Counted from the stretch's first letter, positions 43,905 to 53,355 are shown. The stretch is 64,000 nt of DNA from Paenibacillus lignilyticus (GCF_017942085.1 NZ_JAGKSP010000004.1:62001-126000), one strand, 5' to 3'. The notes: generated from the sequence alone by a model not told the origin. Made by a program: numbers and translations.

Positions 43905-43930
43905 CTGACGAATCGTTGAGACGCTATTTG
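43905..43930 (+). repeat. Decayed repeat B copy
   Basis: CTGACGAATCGT, five bases, CGCTATTTG: matches the + orientation copy at 43472 at both ends and differs in the middle. Confidence 0.55.
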
Positions 43931-44115
43931 CTAGTTGTATGGGGGCAAAAACCCCTCCGCCCGGCAGGGGAGTGTATCGATCCATGCATCAAGAACAAGC
44001 CTCTGGAGTCGCGGTCAATTGAGCGAAAGATAGGCAGAGTTAGTAGAGTTCTCTACATGCTGAGAGAGAGCCGCGTGGCTCTCTCTATGGTCAAGATGAT
44101 ATCGAGCAGAGGGGG

Positions 44116-44727
44116 TTAGTTGCCGGTGAAGTAGTTTCGTTCTTCGAGGTAGTTGATAATAGCCGCTATGGATTGTTCAATGGTTAACTGTTCCGTATCT
44201 ATAATGAGCTCGGGCGCGCTCGGGATGTCATACTGACCGCTTACCCCCGTGAAGTTGGGAATTTTTCCGCTTCTTGCTTTCCGATAGAGTCCTTTGGGAT
44301 CTCTCTTCTCGCATTCTTCTAACGAACATTTTACGAAAATTTCGTTGAAATCCCCCGGTTGAAGCAGCTCTCTCACCATATTGCGGTCCTTCTCGTTCGG
44401 AGAGATGAACGCCGCCAGCACAACTAAGCCGGCATCCACGAACAACTTCGAGATTTCACCGATTCTGCGTATGTTTTCTTGGCGATCCTCATCAGAGAAC
44501 CCGAGATCACGATTGAGTCCATGCCTGATATTGTCCCCATCGAGGACATAAGACGCAATTCCTCTGGCATACAATTCCTTCTCCAGCGCAAACGCCAGCG
44601 TTGATTTACCGGAGCCCGATAAACCCGTTAACCATAACGTACAGCTTCTTTGACGAGTCCTCTTCTGCCGGTCATCCCTTGATATATTAGAGTGATGCCA
44701 TGTGATATTGTCGCTCTTGTGGTCCAA
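44116..44727 (-). CDS. cysC: Adenylylsulfate (APS) kinase
   Basis: A 203-residue kinase that phosphorylates APS at the 3' position to make PAPS, the donor for sulfotransferases. P-loop GLSGSGKST is at 35-43, DGDNIRHGLN at 63-72, and 'FISPNEKDRNMVRE' and 'FVKCSLEECEKRDPKGLYRKA' in parts follow. The start is TTG on the - strand with GAGAGAGGAA upstream. It is the only - strand gene of size in the window, with no sulfate-assimilation partners beside it. Its nearness to the sulfotransferase (11 kb) suggests a sulfation role over assimilation; that is inference. Confidence 0.93.
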   Translation of the reverse strand: MDHKSDNITWHHSNISRDDRQKRTRQRSCTLWLTGLSGSGKSTLAFALEKELYARGIASYVLDGDNIRHGLNRDLGFSDEDRQENIRRIGEISKLFVDAGLVVLAAFISPNEKDRNMVRELLQPGDFNEIFVKCSLEECEKRDPKGLYRKARSGKIPNFTGVSGQYDIPSAPELIIDTEQLTIEQSIAAIINYLEERNYFTGN

Positions 44728-44972
44728 CGGTTCCTCTCTCCCTCCAAAAACTTGTACACCTGATTAATTAAACATGGAGGAAATAGTCGAATCATGACAG
44801 GCATATTGTTCCGTTCCCTGTCCAGTTCAAAGAACATCAAGAAAACGCTTGGGTTTGAAAAATTTGGGTTGAAAGCGCTGTAACTGTTGATGTATTCTGG
44901 AGGTATGTGAAACGTTTCAATTCGTTCTAAGATTAGCAGTAAGAATAGAGTTTGAGGGAGAGGGATTACGAA
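44728..44972. other. Divergent region between cysC and oxidoreductase gene
   Basis: 245 bp without a gene. The + strand part holds a promoter and palindrome described separately. For the - strand gene no clear promoter pair is seen. Confidence 0.5.
44869..44919 (+). promoter_or_regulatory. Sigma-A promoter with LacI-type operator palindrome
   Basis: TTGAAA (44869-44874), 18 bp, TATTCT (44893-44898). The perfect 12-bp palindrome TGAAACGTTTCA (44908-44919) lies over the expected transcription start. It has the central CG typical of LacI/GalR-family operators and is close to a CcpA cre, so the downstream pair is probably repressed by such a protein. Confidence 0.65.
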
Positions 44973-46025
44973 GTGAATTCATCATCATCCGTTTATAAAG
45001 TCGCTTTTATCGGCTGCGGCAAACGTGCGCATGAACATGCCATTGGGGTACAAACCGACAGCAGATTAAAGGTTGTCGCGTTGTCCGATATTTCTGCCGC
45101 ATCAGCCGAAACGCTGAATAATGAGTTTGGCTTTCAAGCCAGCATCTATACCGATCACAAGGAAATGCTGGAGAAGGAGAAGCCTGACGTTGTTCTCATC
45201 TGTCTCTGGACACCGCTGCATCTGCCGGTATTCCGCGATTGTGCGGAAGCGGGCGCGAAGGCTGTATTGTGCGAGAAGCCGATGTCGGCAACATGGGGCG
45301 AATGCCAAGAGATGGGTAAGATCGCAGACGAGTTTGGCTGCCAGCTGACCTTCTCGCTCCAGCGCCGTTTCGCTAAGGGAAATCAAACGGTACGTCGTTT
45401 TATCAAAGAAGGCCGAATCGGCCAGGTGCTTCGCCTAGACCTCTATTCACCGCCTAATCTGCTCGATTGCGGTATCCATACGTTTGATCAAGCGATTAGC
45501 TACATGGACGAAACGCCGGCGAAAACAGTGCTTGGGGCAGTCGATACTACCGAAATTTATAACTGGTTCAACGTGCCGTCCGAATGCGGCGCGACCGGTC
45601 AAATTCTATTCGCGAACGGCGTACAGGCGAGCCTCTATTCCGGCTCTATCGATACATGGGAACCGAGTCAGGATATGACGAAGATCTGGGCCGGTGTTCG
45701 CGTCATTGGCACCGAAGGTTTTATCGAAGTGATGTGGGACGGGCAAATCGTCAAGGGAATCAACTACGACGATCCGTCTTGGAAGCCTGAGATGGAGCTG
45801 TCCTCGATGTCTGATCAAATGATCGGTTATGTCCGTCATGCGATTGACTGCTTGGAGTCAGGCGAAGAGCCCGAGGCGTCGCATCAGAAGGCAACTCGCG
45901 CTTCGGAAATTATTTTCGCAGTCTATGAATCGGTACGACGCAATGCACGAGTAGAGCTTCCGCTTACCGGCGTTACGGACAGCCCTTTCATCACCATGCT
46001 TAATGACGGCCAATTCGCGAAATAA
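44973..46025 (+). CDS. Gfo/Idh/MocA family oxidoreductase
   Basis: A 350-residue NAD(P)-dependent sugar or inositol dehydrogenase-type protein. N-terminal Rossmann motif VAFIGCGKRA, the substrate-site motif CEKPMS near 100 and 'GIHTFDQAISYM' (with the His of the C-terminal alpha/beta domain) are kept. GTG 44973 is chosen since GAGAGGGA lies 7 bp upstream; the open frame starts at 44952. It pairs with the isomerase gene 18 bp downstream, a common arrangement for sugar acid or inositol derivative breakdown. Substrate unknown. Confidence 0.88.
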   Translation: MNSSSSVYKVAFIGCGKRAHEHAIGVQTDSRLKVVALSDISAASAETLNNEFGFQASIYTDHKEMLEKEKPDVVLICLWTPLHLPVFRDCAEAGAKAVLCEKPMSATWGECQEMGKIADEFGCQLTFSLQRRFAKGNQTVRRFIKEGRIGQVLRLDLYSPPNLLDCGIHTFDQAISYMDETPAKTVLGAVDTTEIYNWFNVPSECGATGQILFANGVQASLYSGSIDTWEPSQDMTKIWAGVRVIGTEGFIEVMWDGQIVKGINYDDPSWKPEMELSSMSDQMIGYVRHAIDCLESGEEPEASHQKATRASEIIFAVYESVRRNARVELPLTGVTDSPFITMLNDGQFAK

Positions 46026-46043
46026 AGGAGCGGGAAACGAACC

Positions 46044-46811
46044 ATGACAAGACCGAAGCTTGGGTTAATTGGAATCGTGCATGAAGAAGCGAAGCAGGAT
46101 TTCTGGGGGACGATGAAGCGCGTCGCTGAAATCGGCTATAAGGGAATCGAAGGCGGCGGCGAGCTGCTCAAGGGAGATGTCGACGCCAATGTCGCGCGTT
46201 TCCATGAATTGGGATTGCAAGTGGCTACGCATAGCGTTCCCAGCAAGGAACTGCTTCGCGACGAGAAGGAAGTCGATCGCCTGATTCGCGAGGCGCATGC
46301 CCTGCAAACGAAGGATGTTACGTTCTGGTGGGACGTCGTTGATAATAGAGAACAGCTGCTTCGCGATGCTGAATTGTACGATGCGGCAGGTGCTCGTTTT
46401 GCGGCTGAGGGGCTGCGATTCTGCTATCACAACCATGCGCATGAATTCGAGAGAACGTTTAACGGCGTATACTCTCTGGACATTCTGGCTGAGCATACCG
46501 ATCCGAAGCATCTGTTCTTCCGTATGGATGTGGCTTGGATTACGCTCGGCGGTGCAGATCCGGCGCATATCCTTCGCAAGATGGCGGGCCGTGTACCGGC
46601 CATTCATCTGAAAGATGTGTACGGCACAGACGAGGTTGGGAAGTGGACGGCTGTCGGTACCGGCGTCGTCAACATTCAAGCGTCGATTGAAGCAGCTACC
46701 GAAATCGGCGTGGAATGGATGACGGTCGAGCAAGATCAGCTGCGCAACCTCACGGGTATCGAGACGGCGACAGTCAGCTACTTGAACTTGAAAGAAAAAG
46801 GCTTGCTCTAA
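46044..46811 (+). CDS. Sugar phosphate isomerase/epimerase (xylose isomerase-like TIM barrel)
   Basis: A 255-residue single-domain TIM barrel of the AP endonuclease 2 superfamily. Metal-site residues are visible in 'CYHNHAHEFER' (His), 'RMDVAWITLGGADP' (Asp), 'AIHLKDVYG' (His/Asp) and 'MTVEQDQ' (Glu). Such proteins isomerise or epimerise keto sugars or act as inosose dehydratase-like enzymes. Co-transcribed with the preceding oxidoreductase; a strong terminator follows. Confidence 0.87.
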   Translation: MTRPKLGLIGIVHEEAKQDFWGTMKRVAEIGYKGIEGGGELLKGDVDANVARFHELGLQVATHSVPSKELLRDEKEVDRLIREAHALQTKDVTFWWDVVDNREQLLRDAELYDAAGARFAAEGLRFCYHNHAHEFERTFNGVYSLDILAEHTDPKHLFFRMDVAWITLGGADPAHILRKMAGRVPAIHLKDVYGTDEVGKWTAVGTGVVNIQASIEAATEIGVEWMTVEQDQLRNLTGIETATVSYLNLKEKGLL

Positions 46812-46840
46812 TTGATCTTGATCATATACCAGCAATACCG

Positions 46841-46878
46841 ACAGGCTGCCGGGCTAACCCGGCAGCCTGTTCTTTTTT
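46841..46878 (+). terminator. Terminator after isomerase gene
   Basis: Perfect 13-bp stem ACAGGCTGCCGGG/CCCGGCAGCCTGT, loop CTAA, then TCTTTTTT. Confidence 0.88.
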
Positions 46879-46966
46879 ATTTGATTGCAAGCTGCACACT
46901 TTTCTCGTTACGATGCGTCTAGATATTGAGATATCTACATGTTATTGGAAAACAGGGGGCAATCAC

Positions 46967-48055
46967 ATGCTGAAACGGGTCGCAGCCATTGCTGCAATGA
47001 TGCTTGCAATGACGGGATTTGCTTGGTTGGGGCACGGACAGGCAGAAGTGTCTGTCGCGGGTAAACCGATCGCAGCGGAACAGAAGCCGGCCGTGGAACG
47101 GCTGTATCGCGTCGAATTAGATGGTAAATATGGTCTCATCAACAGTAAAGGCGAACCGGTAGTAGCGCCGATCTATGATGGCATATGGTACGACAGCAAG
47201 CCGGGGAATTCTTATGTCATCACCAATCTTGCAGAGAAGAAGGTGACGTACTATACCCTTGCGGGAGACAAACTGTTTGATTGCGCGATGAATAGTTGTG
47301 GTTTGATGTATGACCGACTGACCATCTATACGGAAAAGATTCAAGGAACTAACGGTAAGACTGAGCTTCGGTATGGCTATAAGGACAGCCAAGGGCAGAT
47401 CGCAATTCGGCCGATTTATGTGAAGGCGTTTAACTTCTCGGAGGGGCTTGCTCGAGTCAATCTTGGCAAAGCTACCGGCTTCATAGACACGAAGGGGCAA
47501 TTGGTTATTCCCTATCAATTCAGTTACACAGCAGACTTCGCGGAGGGAATGGCGGCCGTTAAGCTGGCTCTGAATGGCAAGTTTGGCTATATCAATACAT
47601 CGGGAAAGCTAGTGGTGTCTCCGCGTTTTACCCATGCAGAGTCATTCTCCGATGGAGCAGCCGTTGTGTATGAGAATGGAAAATATGGTTATATCGATAA
47701 AACCGGGAAGTATATTCTGAAGCCGCAGTTCTCGATGGCGCAGCCGTTCTCGGAAGGGCTGGCGTTCGTGGAACGCAACGGGGTTACCTTCTATATCAAC
47801 AAGAAGGGACAGAAGATGATCCAGAATATTAAAGCGGGCGGAACCTTCTCCGGCGGTCTGGCACCGGCAAGCACAGGGCAGAAATACGGCTTTATCAATA
47901 CTTCCGGCAAGTTTGTGATCAAGGTGCAGTTCGAATGGGCGGCCTCATTCATCGGGGAGCTGGCAGAGGTTTATATTAACGTTCCGGACTCGCGGGACTA
48001 TATACGAGGATATATGAATCGCAGCGGAACGATTGTATGGCCGCCGCAGCAATGA
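46967..48055 (+). CDS. Secreted WG-repeat protein
   Basis: A 362-residue protein with a signal peptide (MLKRVAAIAAMMLAMTGFAW, cut near GHGQA). The rest is made of seven or so WG-type repeats of about 45 residues, each with a 'GYIDKTGKYILKPQF'-like strand pair followed by 'FSEGLAFV' (for example 'GLINSKGEPVVAPIYD', 'GFIDTKGQLVIPYQF', 'GYINTSGKLVVSPRF'). WG repeats form beta-rich binding scaffolds; function is unknown. ATG 46967 has AGGGGG upstream. The open frame runs back to 46715 without support. Confidence 0.85.
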   Translation: MLKRVAAIAAMMLAMTGFAWLGHGQAEVSVAGKPIAAEQKPAVERLYRVELDGKYGLINSKGEPVVAPIYDGIWYDSKPGNSYVITNLAEKKVTYYTLAGDKLFDCAMNSCGLMYDRLTIYTEKIQGTNGKTELRYGYKDSQGQIAIRPIYVKAFNFSEGLARVNLGKATGFIDTKGQLVIPYQFSYTADFAEGMAAVKLALNGKFGYINTSGKLVVSPRFTHAESFSDGAAVVYENGKYGYIDKTGKYILKPQFSMAQPFSEGLAFVERNGVTFYINKKGQKMIQNIKAGGTFSGGLAPASTGQKYGFINTSGKFVIKVQFEWAASFIGELAEVYINVPDSRDYIRGYMNRSGTIVWPPQQ

Positions 48056-48068
48056 GTCGCCACAGCAG

Positions 48069-48107
48069 CCGCTTACTTCCATCGAACGATGGGAGTAAGC
48101 GGTTTTT
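48069..48107 (+). terminator. Terminator after WG-repeat gene
   Basis: Stem CCGCTTACTTCCATCG/CGATGGGAGTAAGCGG with loop AA and one G-T pair, then TTTTT. TATAAT at 48134-48139 may be the -10 for the next gene, with a weak -35. Confidence 0.8.
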
Positions 48108-48177
48108 CTATGTAACTCTGAACCGTTAAGTTATATAATAGAGATGTTTGAAAGCGATTTCAGAGAGGGGGAGCAGG

Positions 48178-49749
48178 GTGATTAACTTGATGATCGTCGA
48201 TGATGAAGAAACGACACGTGATAGTTTGATGGAGCTGGTGCCCTGGTCTGATTGGGGAATTACAGAAATGCATTCGGCGGAGAACGGCATTGCGGCGCTT
48301 GCGCTTGCAGAGAAGTTCAAGCCGTCGATATTGCTGACCGATATTCGCATGCCGAAGATGAATGGCATTGAGCTGGCGCAGAGGTTCCGCATCCTCTATC
48401 CGGATTGTGAGATTGTATTCCTTAGCGGCTTCTCGGACAAAGAGTATTTGAAATCGGCGATTCAGCTGCATGCCGTCGACTATCTGGACAAGCCTGTCGA
48501 CATGGAGCAGCTGAAGACGCTGTTTATCGACGTTGTGAAGAAGATTGAACATGCGGCTACCCAAAAGGTAGATATTCAGTATCGGCGCGAGGAGATCGTT
48601 GTGGATGTGATCTGCAACAAAACGGATCTGTCGGTCTGGATGGATCGCGTCGACTCCGGCATTTTGCCGTTAACGACGAGCGAACCCTTCCGCGTCTATA
48701 CATTTCTGTTTAATTGGTCCTCTGCCACAGCAGAAGATGAGAAACCGCTGGTCAAGCAGCGAATACTTCACCTATTGAATCATTCTCCGAGCAACTCGGA
48801 TCAACGATATATCGCCGGATTCGTGGGAGATCGATGTTTGGCGATCATCGCGAATGATCCAGCCGCGGTTCAACAGATGAAGGCCGAAGCATTCGCCGGG
48901 AATATACTGGAATCGATTCAAGAGGCTTCGCAGGGGAACTATTCGCTGTCTGCGGGCTGCAGCGATCAAACGGTCCGAACCGATGCATTCTCCTTGTCGT
49001 ACAAGGCGGCGACAGAAGCGGCGAAACGTCAATTTTACGCGGGGACGAATCGGATTTACTTTCCGAATTCTGCTGCGCCCGGCTGTTATGAACTGGACAA
49101 AGGCGTTTATAACCGCTTTAAGAAGATGCTCAGAAGCGACCCGCCTGAAGCAATAATCGACTATGTCAATCAGTTGACAGAAGCAATCGCCGCCGCCGAG
49201 GACCCCGACACGAATAAGATCAGAAACCTCTATTTCAATCATTTGCGGATACTGTTTGAAGTGACGATGCAGTGGGATGCTGCCGATTCCGGCGATGAGC
49301 AAGAAACGACGTATATGTGGCGTGAAATCGATACGCGCATTACCCTTAGCGAGCTTGCCGCGTTTCTGCGCTCGAATATCGACATGACGATGCTGAAGCC
49401 GGAGAGCAGGGCAGGCGGCATCGAGAAAATCGACGAGATCAAGAAGTATATCGCAAGCCATTACGACAGCAATCAGCTGTCGATTCAGACCATCGCTCAG
49501 CATACGTATTTGAGTCAAACGTACTTATGCGCTTTTTTCAAGAAATCGACCGGCCGTACCCTGAATGAATTCATCACGGCGCTTCGCATCGAGAAAGCGA
49601 AAGGGCTGCTGCAGGACCGCAATAAGAAGCTGTACGATATTACAACCGAAATCGGACTCACGGATACGAACTATTTCTCCACGCTGTTCAAGAAATACAC
49701 AGGCTCCACACCATCCGAGTATAGGATGAAGCAGCTCTATGAGAGTTAA
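48178..49749 (+). CDS. YesN-type response regulator with AraC DNA-binding domain
   Basis: A 523-residue regulator. The receiver domain is at 1-120 with phospho-acceptor Asp55 (LLTDIRMPKMNG), a long linker of helical type follows, and the C-terminal 100 residues form an AraC double helix-turn-helix ('YIASHYDSNQLSIQTIAQ', then 'YFSTLFKKYTGSTPSEYR'). Start GTG 48178 has GAGAGGGGG upstream. Paired with the overlapping kinase gene. In Paenibacillus such pairs usually control nearby sugar ABC transporters; here hut genes lie between (51798-57333). Confidence 0.92.
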   Translation: MINLMIVDDEETTRDSLMELVPWSDWGITEMHSAENGIAALALAEKFKPSILLTDIRMPKMNGIELAQRFRILYPDCEIVFLSGFSDKEYLKSAIQLHAVDYLDKPVDMEQLKTLFIDVVKKIEHAATQKVDIQYRREEIVVDVICNKTDLSVWMDRVDSGILPLTTSEPFRVYTFLFNWSSATAEDEKPLVKQRILHLLNHSPSNSDQRYIAGFVGDRCLAIIANDPAAVQQMKAEAFAGNILESIQEASQGNYSLSAGCSDQTVRTDAFSLSYKAATEAAKRQFYAGTNRIYFPNSAAPGCYELDKGVYNRFKKMLRSDPPEAIIDYVNQLTEAIAAAEDPDTNKIRNLYFNHLRILFEVTMQWDAADSGDEQETTYMWREIDTRITLSELAAFLRSNIDMTMLKPESRAGGIEKIDEIKKYIASHYDSNQLSIQTIAQHTYLSQTYLCAFFKKSTGRTLNEFITALRIEKAKGLLQDRNKKLYDITTEIGLTDTNYFSTLFKKYTGSTPSEYRMKQLYES

Positions 49750-51520
49750 CATCTACCGCGATTTGAAAATGCACTATAAGCTTTTCCTGCAATATTTACT
49801 GCTGCTTGCGATCCCTTTCACATTGTTTATTATCGTGAATTATCGCATCTCCTCTAAGGATCTCGAGACGCAAGCGAGGTATTCCTCCCGGCAAGTATTC
49901 GAACAGAGCCGATCGTTTATGGAATTTAAGCTATATGTCGCCAAGAACTTCTTAACGATCCTGGCTTCGAATGAGAAAATCCAAGATATTTTGCATCGGA
50001 GCGCCAGCTATTACTACAATAGCTACGGGTTATGGAGCTTCGATGTCGAAGGCATCCGCAAGCAATTTTATATTACGAAGCCAAGCGAAGACATTATCAA
50101 AACAAGCTTATATACCTCTCAGGCCGTAGCAAGCACGAACGAAACCGATGACGTAATGAGCACCAATCGGATTGCGTCCACCGCGTGGTACGCGAATTTG
50201 AATAAGAGCAGCACTACGTTCGAGGTATTCCCAAGCATGATTCTGCTGAATGATTTGCAGAAGGAGAAGACGCCGACGTTTACAATCGCAAGAAGTATCT
50301 TCGATAACGAAAGCTTCCAGAATGTGATCGGGGTCCTCAGTGTCGATATGCCCAAGAGTATATTCGAATCGATTCTGGATCGCGTAGCGTTTACGAAGGA
50401 GTCCTCCGTATTTCTGATCAACCAAGCCGGCGAGATCCTGGTTCATTCCTCCCATGCGAATGCAGGGATGCTGTCGTTCAAGTCGGACATTCTGAAAGGG
50501 AGCACGAACGATCAGTTCAAGGAAGGGGTCTGGGGCAAGCGGGTTTTCGACAATGCGGAGTATTTGGTCGGGGCGCAGCTGGTCGAGGATTCCGACTGGT
50601 ATTTGGTCAGCTTGACTCCGTATAAGGAGATTCTGGGCTCGCAGAAGAAAGCGATGAAGCAGATGCTGGCCATTGCGTTCTTAATTGCGATGTTCCTGCT
50701 GCCGCTGGCCTTTCTCGCTGCTGCGTCCGGTACGCGCAGAATTCGCGGTCTGATCTCGCAGATGAAGAGCGTGAAGCAGGGCGACTTCGACCTGCAAATT
50801 CAGCACGAGGGCAAGGATGAGATCGGGGAATTATCGCGGAACTTCAAGTCGATGATCGCCAAGGTTACGCAGCTGCTCGATGAGAAATATGCGCTGGGGC
50901 AAGAAGTGAAATCGATGGAGCTCAAAGCACTGCAGGCGCAAATTAATCCGCATTTTCTCTATAACACGCTTGACCTGATCTACTGGAAGGCGATGCGCAT
51001 TCAGGAGCAAGGCATCTATGATCTTGTCCAATCGCTGTCCAAATTCTATAAGCTTAGCTTAAGCAAAGGGGAGGACATCGTCTCTTTGCGCAATGAAGTC
51101 GAGCATATTGCCGCCTACATCGACATTCAGAACGCCAGGTTCAAGAACGGCATTACGCTTGTGATCGATATTCCGGAAGCGCTCTATGAACATGCGATGC
51201 CGAAAATCACGCTGCAGCCCTTGGTCGAAAATTCGATCATTCACGGCATTCTGGAGACGGAAAGCGAGACAGGGACCATTACGATCAGCGCAAATGCCGT
51301 CCATGGCAAAATCGTGATCACGGTGAAAGACGACGGGGTGGGCATCTCGCAGGAAAACCTGGAACGTATTTTCAATAGGGATCGAACCGACCCCTTCCAC
51401 GGATATGGCGCAAATAATATCAACAAACGTATTAAGCTGCTCTATGGAGAAGAGTATGGACTTACTTATCGGCGCAATGAAGGCCCCGGCGTCACGGTCA
51501 TCATCGAGCTGCCGTGGTAA
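49739..51520 (+). CDS. YesM-type membrane sensor histidine kinase
   Basis: A 593-residue kinase overlapping the regulator by 11 bp. Membrane segments lie near 14-32 and 305-327 and enclose a Cache-like extracellular sensor; HAMP follows ('GLISQMKSVKQGDFDLQ'), then the His_kinase domain with His405 in QINPHFLYNTLDL and the ATPase boxes 'LVENSIIHG' and 'DDGVGIS'. It probably senses an extracellular sugar, directly or through a binding protein. Confidence 0.92.
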   Translation: MRVNIYRDLKMHYKLFLQYLLLLAIPFTLFIIVNYRISSKDLETQARYSSRQVFEQSRSFMEFKLYVAKNFLTILASNEKIQDILHRSASYYYNSYGLWSFDVEGIRKQFYITKPSEDIIKTSLYTSQAVASTNETDDVMSTNRIASTAWYANLNKSSTTFEVFPSMILLNDLQKEKTPTFTIARSIFDNESFQNVIGVLSVDMPKSIFESILDRVAFTKESSVFLINQAGEILVHSSHANAGMLSFKSDILKGSTNDQFKEGVWGKRVFDNAEYLVGAQLVEDSDWYLVSLTPYKEILGSQKKAMKQMLAIAFLIAMFLLPLAFLAAASGTRRIRGLISQMKSVKQGDFDLQIQHEGKDEIGELSRNFKSMIAKVTQLLDEKYALGQEVKSMELKALQAQINPHFLYNTLDLIYWKAMRIQEQGIYDLVQSLSKFYKLSLSKGEDIVSLRNEVEHIAAYIDIQNARFKNGITLVIDIPEALYEHAMPKITLQPLVENSIIHGILETESETGTITISANAVHGKIVITVKDDGVGISQENLERIFNRDRTDPFHGYGANNINKRIKLLYGEEYGLTYRRNEGPGVTVIIELPW

Positions 51521-51561
51521 ACCATCGGCCACATTTCCCGCGCCGCGTCCGCGAGACCCCA

Positions 51562-51591
51562 TTGACAACATTCAAACCGGCATGTGACAAT
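51562..51591 (+). promoter_or_regulatory. Candidate sigma-A promoter of the hut operon
   Basis: TTGACA (51562-51567), 18 bp, GACAAT (51586-51591), ten of twelve consensus bases. The leader of roughly 200 nt carries a GAAA-tetraloop stem (about 51638-51660) and a terminator before hutH. Confidence 0.6.
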
Positions 51592-51685
51592 TAAAGATGA
51601 ATCGAAAACTACAACTGAAACGAGTGGGTCGCGATGAAGTATTGGCGAAAGCATGATACTGGACAATCGCATATCCCCTTTTCGA

Positions 51686-51735
51686 AAAGGGACCGCGTGG
51701 AAGCTTAAAGCTTCCGCTCGGTCCCTTTCTTATAT
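51686..51735 (+). terminator. Leader terminator upstream of hutH
   Basis: Arms AAAGGGACCG (51686-51695) and CGGTCCCTTT (51719-51728) with inner stem TGGAAGCT/AGCTTCC, then CTTATATT. As it lies between the promoter at 51562 and hutH it may act as an attenuator. It may also simply end the YesM transcript. Confidence 0.65.
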
Positions 51736-51797
51736 TAAAGCAAGAAAGGGGATCACTCGACATGTTAGTCGCCGAACAACAAGAGAGGGGTGTTGAC

Positions 51798-53327
51798 ATG
51801 ACGCCTGTCGTACTGGATGGAAAGCAGCTCGTGCCTGAACTGGTGATGGAAGTGGCATTGGATTGCAGAGCGGTCATACTGTGTGCGGATGCGGCCGAGC
51901 GTGTGAGTCGCTGCCGTGAAATGGTGGAAGAGCTTGTTGCCGCCGGCAAAGTCGTTTATGGCGTAAGCACGGGTTTCGGTAAATTCAGCGATGTGCATAT
52001 CTCGCCTCAAGACGCCGCGAAGCTGCAAATCAACTTAATTCGCAGTCACGCCTGCGCGGTAGGCAGCCCCTTGCCGGAAGCAACGGTTCGGGCGCTCATG
52101 CTTCTTCGCGCCAATGCGCTTGCCAAAGGGTATTCCGGCATTCGTCCGGTCACGCTGCAATTGCTGATCGATTGTATCAATTTAGGCGTGCATCCCGTTG
52201 TACCCGAGCAAGGCTCGCTCGGCGCAAGCGGTGATTTAGCGCCGCTTTCCCATCTGGCGCTCGTGCTGATGGGCGAAGGGGAGGCTTTCTATCAAGGGGA
52301 GCGGCTTCCGGGTGCTGCGGCGCTGGCCCGAGCAGGGTTGAAACCCATCACCTTGCAGGCAAAAGAGGGGTTGGCGCTCATCAACGGTACCCAGATCATG
52401 ACCTCGATCGGCACGCTCACCTTCATGAAAGCACAACGATTGGCCCAAATCGCAGACGCGATCGCAGCGCTCACTTTGGAAAGCTTGCGCGGGATCCCGG
52501 AAGCATTCGCTGAGGAAGTGCACCAAGCGAGACCTTATCCCGAACAGATTGGCGTGGCGAAGAATTTCCGGACCCTGCTGAAAGGCAGTAAACTAACGAC
52601 GCGGCAGGGAGAGATCCGGGTACAAGATGCTTATTCGCTTCGCTGCCTGCCGCAAGTGCATGGAGCTACTCGCCAAGTGCTTGATTATGTGCGGGATAAA
52701 CTGACCATCGAAATCAATTCCGCTACCGATAATCCGCTCTTATTTCCGGAAGATGGGCAGGTCATCTCGGGAGGCAATTTCCATGGTCAACCGATCGCGT
52801 TTGCCATGGATTTTCTGAAAATCGGGATGAGCGAGCTTGCGAATATTTCGGAGCGCCGAACCGAACGGCTCGTCAATCCGGCGTTATCCGGCGGCTTGCC
52901 TCCTTTCCTTAGTCGCAACCCGGGTATCGGGTCAGGATTGATGATTACGCAATATGTTAGTGCATCACTCGTTTCGGAGAATAAGGTGCTCGCCCATCCG
53001 GCAAGCGTAGATTCAATTCCGTCATCGGCCAACCAGGAGGATCACGTTTCCATGGGGACAACGGCCGCCAGACATGCGGTACAGGTGGTTGACAACGTTT
53101 CCAAGGTGCTTGCGATTGAATTGATCTGTGCCGCTGAGGCAGCCGAGTTTATCGGGGCGGACGGGTTAGCTCCCGCAACTCGTGCGTTATACGAGAAGCT
53201 GAGAACCCTCGTTCCGCCGGTCGTGGATGACCGTTCCACTTCGGCCGATATCGAAAGAACAGCGGACGCTTTGCTGTCCGGCGAATTTCTGGTCGCGGTG
53301 GAAGCCATTACCGGACCACTGTATTAG
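51798..53327 (+). CDS. hutH: Histidine ammonia-lyase
   Basis: A 509-residue enzyme that deaminates histidine to urocanate, the first step of histidine use. The self-forming MIO cofactor comes from Ala143-Ser144-Gly145 in [15 protein letters not shown], and '[13 protein letters not shown]' is the Tyr-containing loop. ATG 51798 is preferred, as it aligns with the family start (MTPVVLDG) and has GAGGGGTG upstream; ATG 51762 is also possible. First gene of hutHUIG. Confidence 0.95.
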   Translation: MTPVVLDGKQLVPELVMEVALDCRAVILCADAAERVSRCREMVEELVAAGKVVYGVSTGFGKFSDVHISPQDAAKLQINLIRSHACAVGSPLPEATVRALMLLRANALAKGYSGIRPVTLQLLIDCINLGVHPVVPEQGSLGASGDLAPLSHLALVLMGEGEAFYQGERLPGAAALARAGLKPITLQAKEGLALINGTQIMTSIGTLTFMKAQRLAQIADAIAALTLESLRGIPEAFAEEVHQARPYPEQIGVAKNFRTLLKGSKLTTRQGEIRVQDAYSLRCLPQVHGATRQVLDYVRDKLTIEINSATDNPLLFPEDGQVISGGNFHGQPIAFAMDFLKIGMSELANISERRTERLVNPALSGGLPPFLSRNPGIGSGLMITQYVSASLVSENKVLAHPASVDSIPSSANQEDHVSMGTTAARHAVQVVDNVSKVLAIELICAAEAAEFIGADGLAPATRALYEKLRTLVPPVVDDRSTSADIERTADALLSGEFLVAVEAITGPLY

Positions 53328-53355
53328 TCAATCATGTTCTAGGGGAGGATCCGAT

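Larger units (their letters stand above)
43294..44115. other. 820-bp repeat-dense non-coding region
   Basis: No gene is supported; short frames here are broken by repeats. It holds three copies of a 64-bp repeat and six of a 26-bp repeat (listed separately), then a G/C-rich stem near 43941-43972 (GGGG/CCCC arms) and a perfect 10-bp hairpin AGAGAGAGCC/GGCTCTCTCT (44063-44086) that may end cysC transcription or lasso transcription, though no T-run follows. Confidence 0.7.

Noticed and set aside
43349..43930. CRISPR array
   Set aside because: Repeats occur in two families, in both orientations and at uneven spacing, and there are no cas genes.
46065..46835. 256-residue reading frame on the - strand
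   Set aside because: Shadow of the isomerase gene, which has clear family motifs and a ribosome site.
46715..46966. N-terminal extension of the WG-repeat protein
   Set aside because: It would overlap the isomerase gene and a strong terminator, and would bury the signal peptide.
51686..51735. T-box riboswitch before hutH
   Set aside because: The bases GGGACCGCG recall the T-box sequence, but the full TGGNACCGCG motif and stem I features are missing, and a catabolic lyase is not an expected T-box target.
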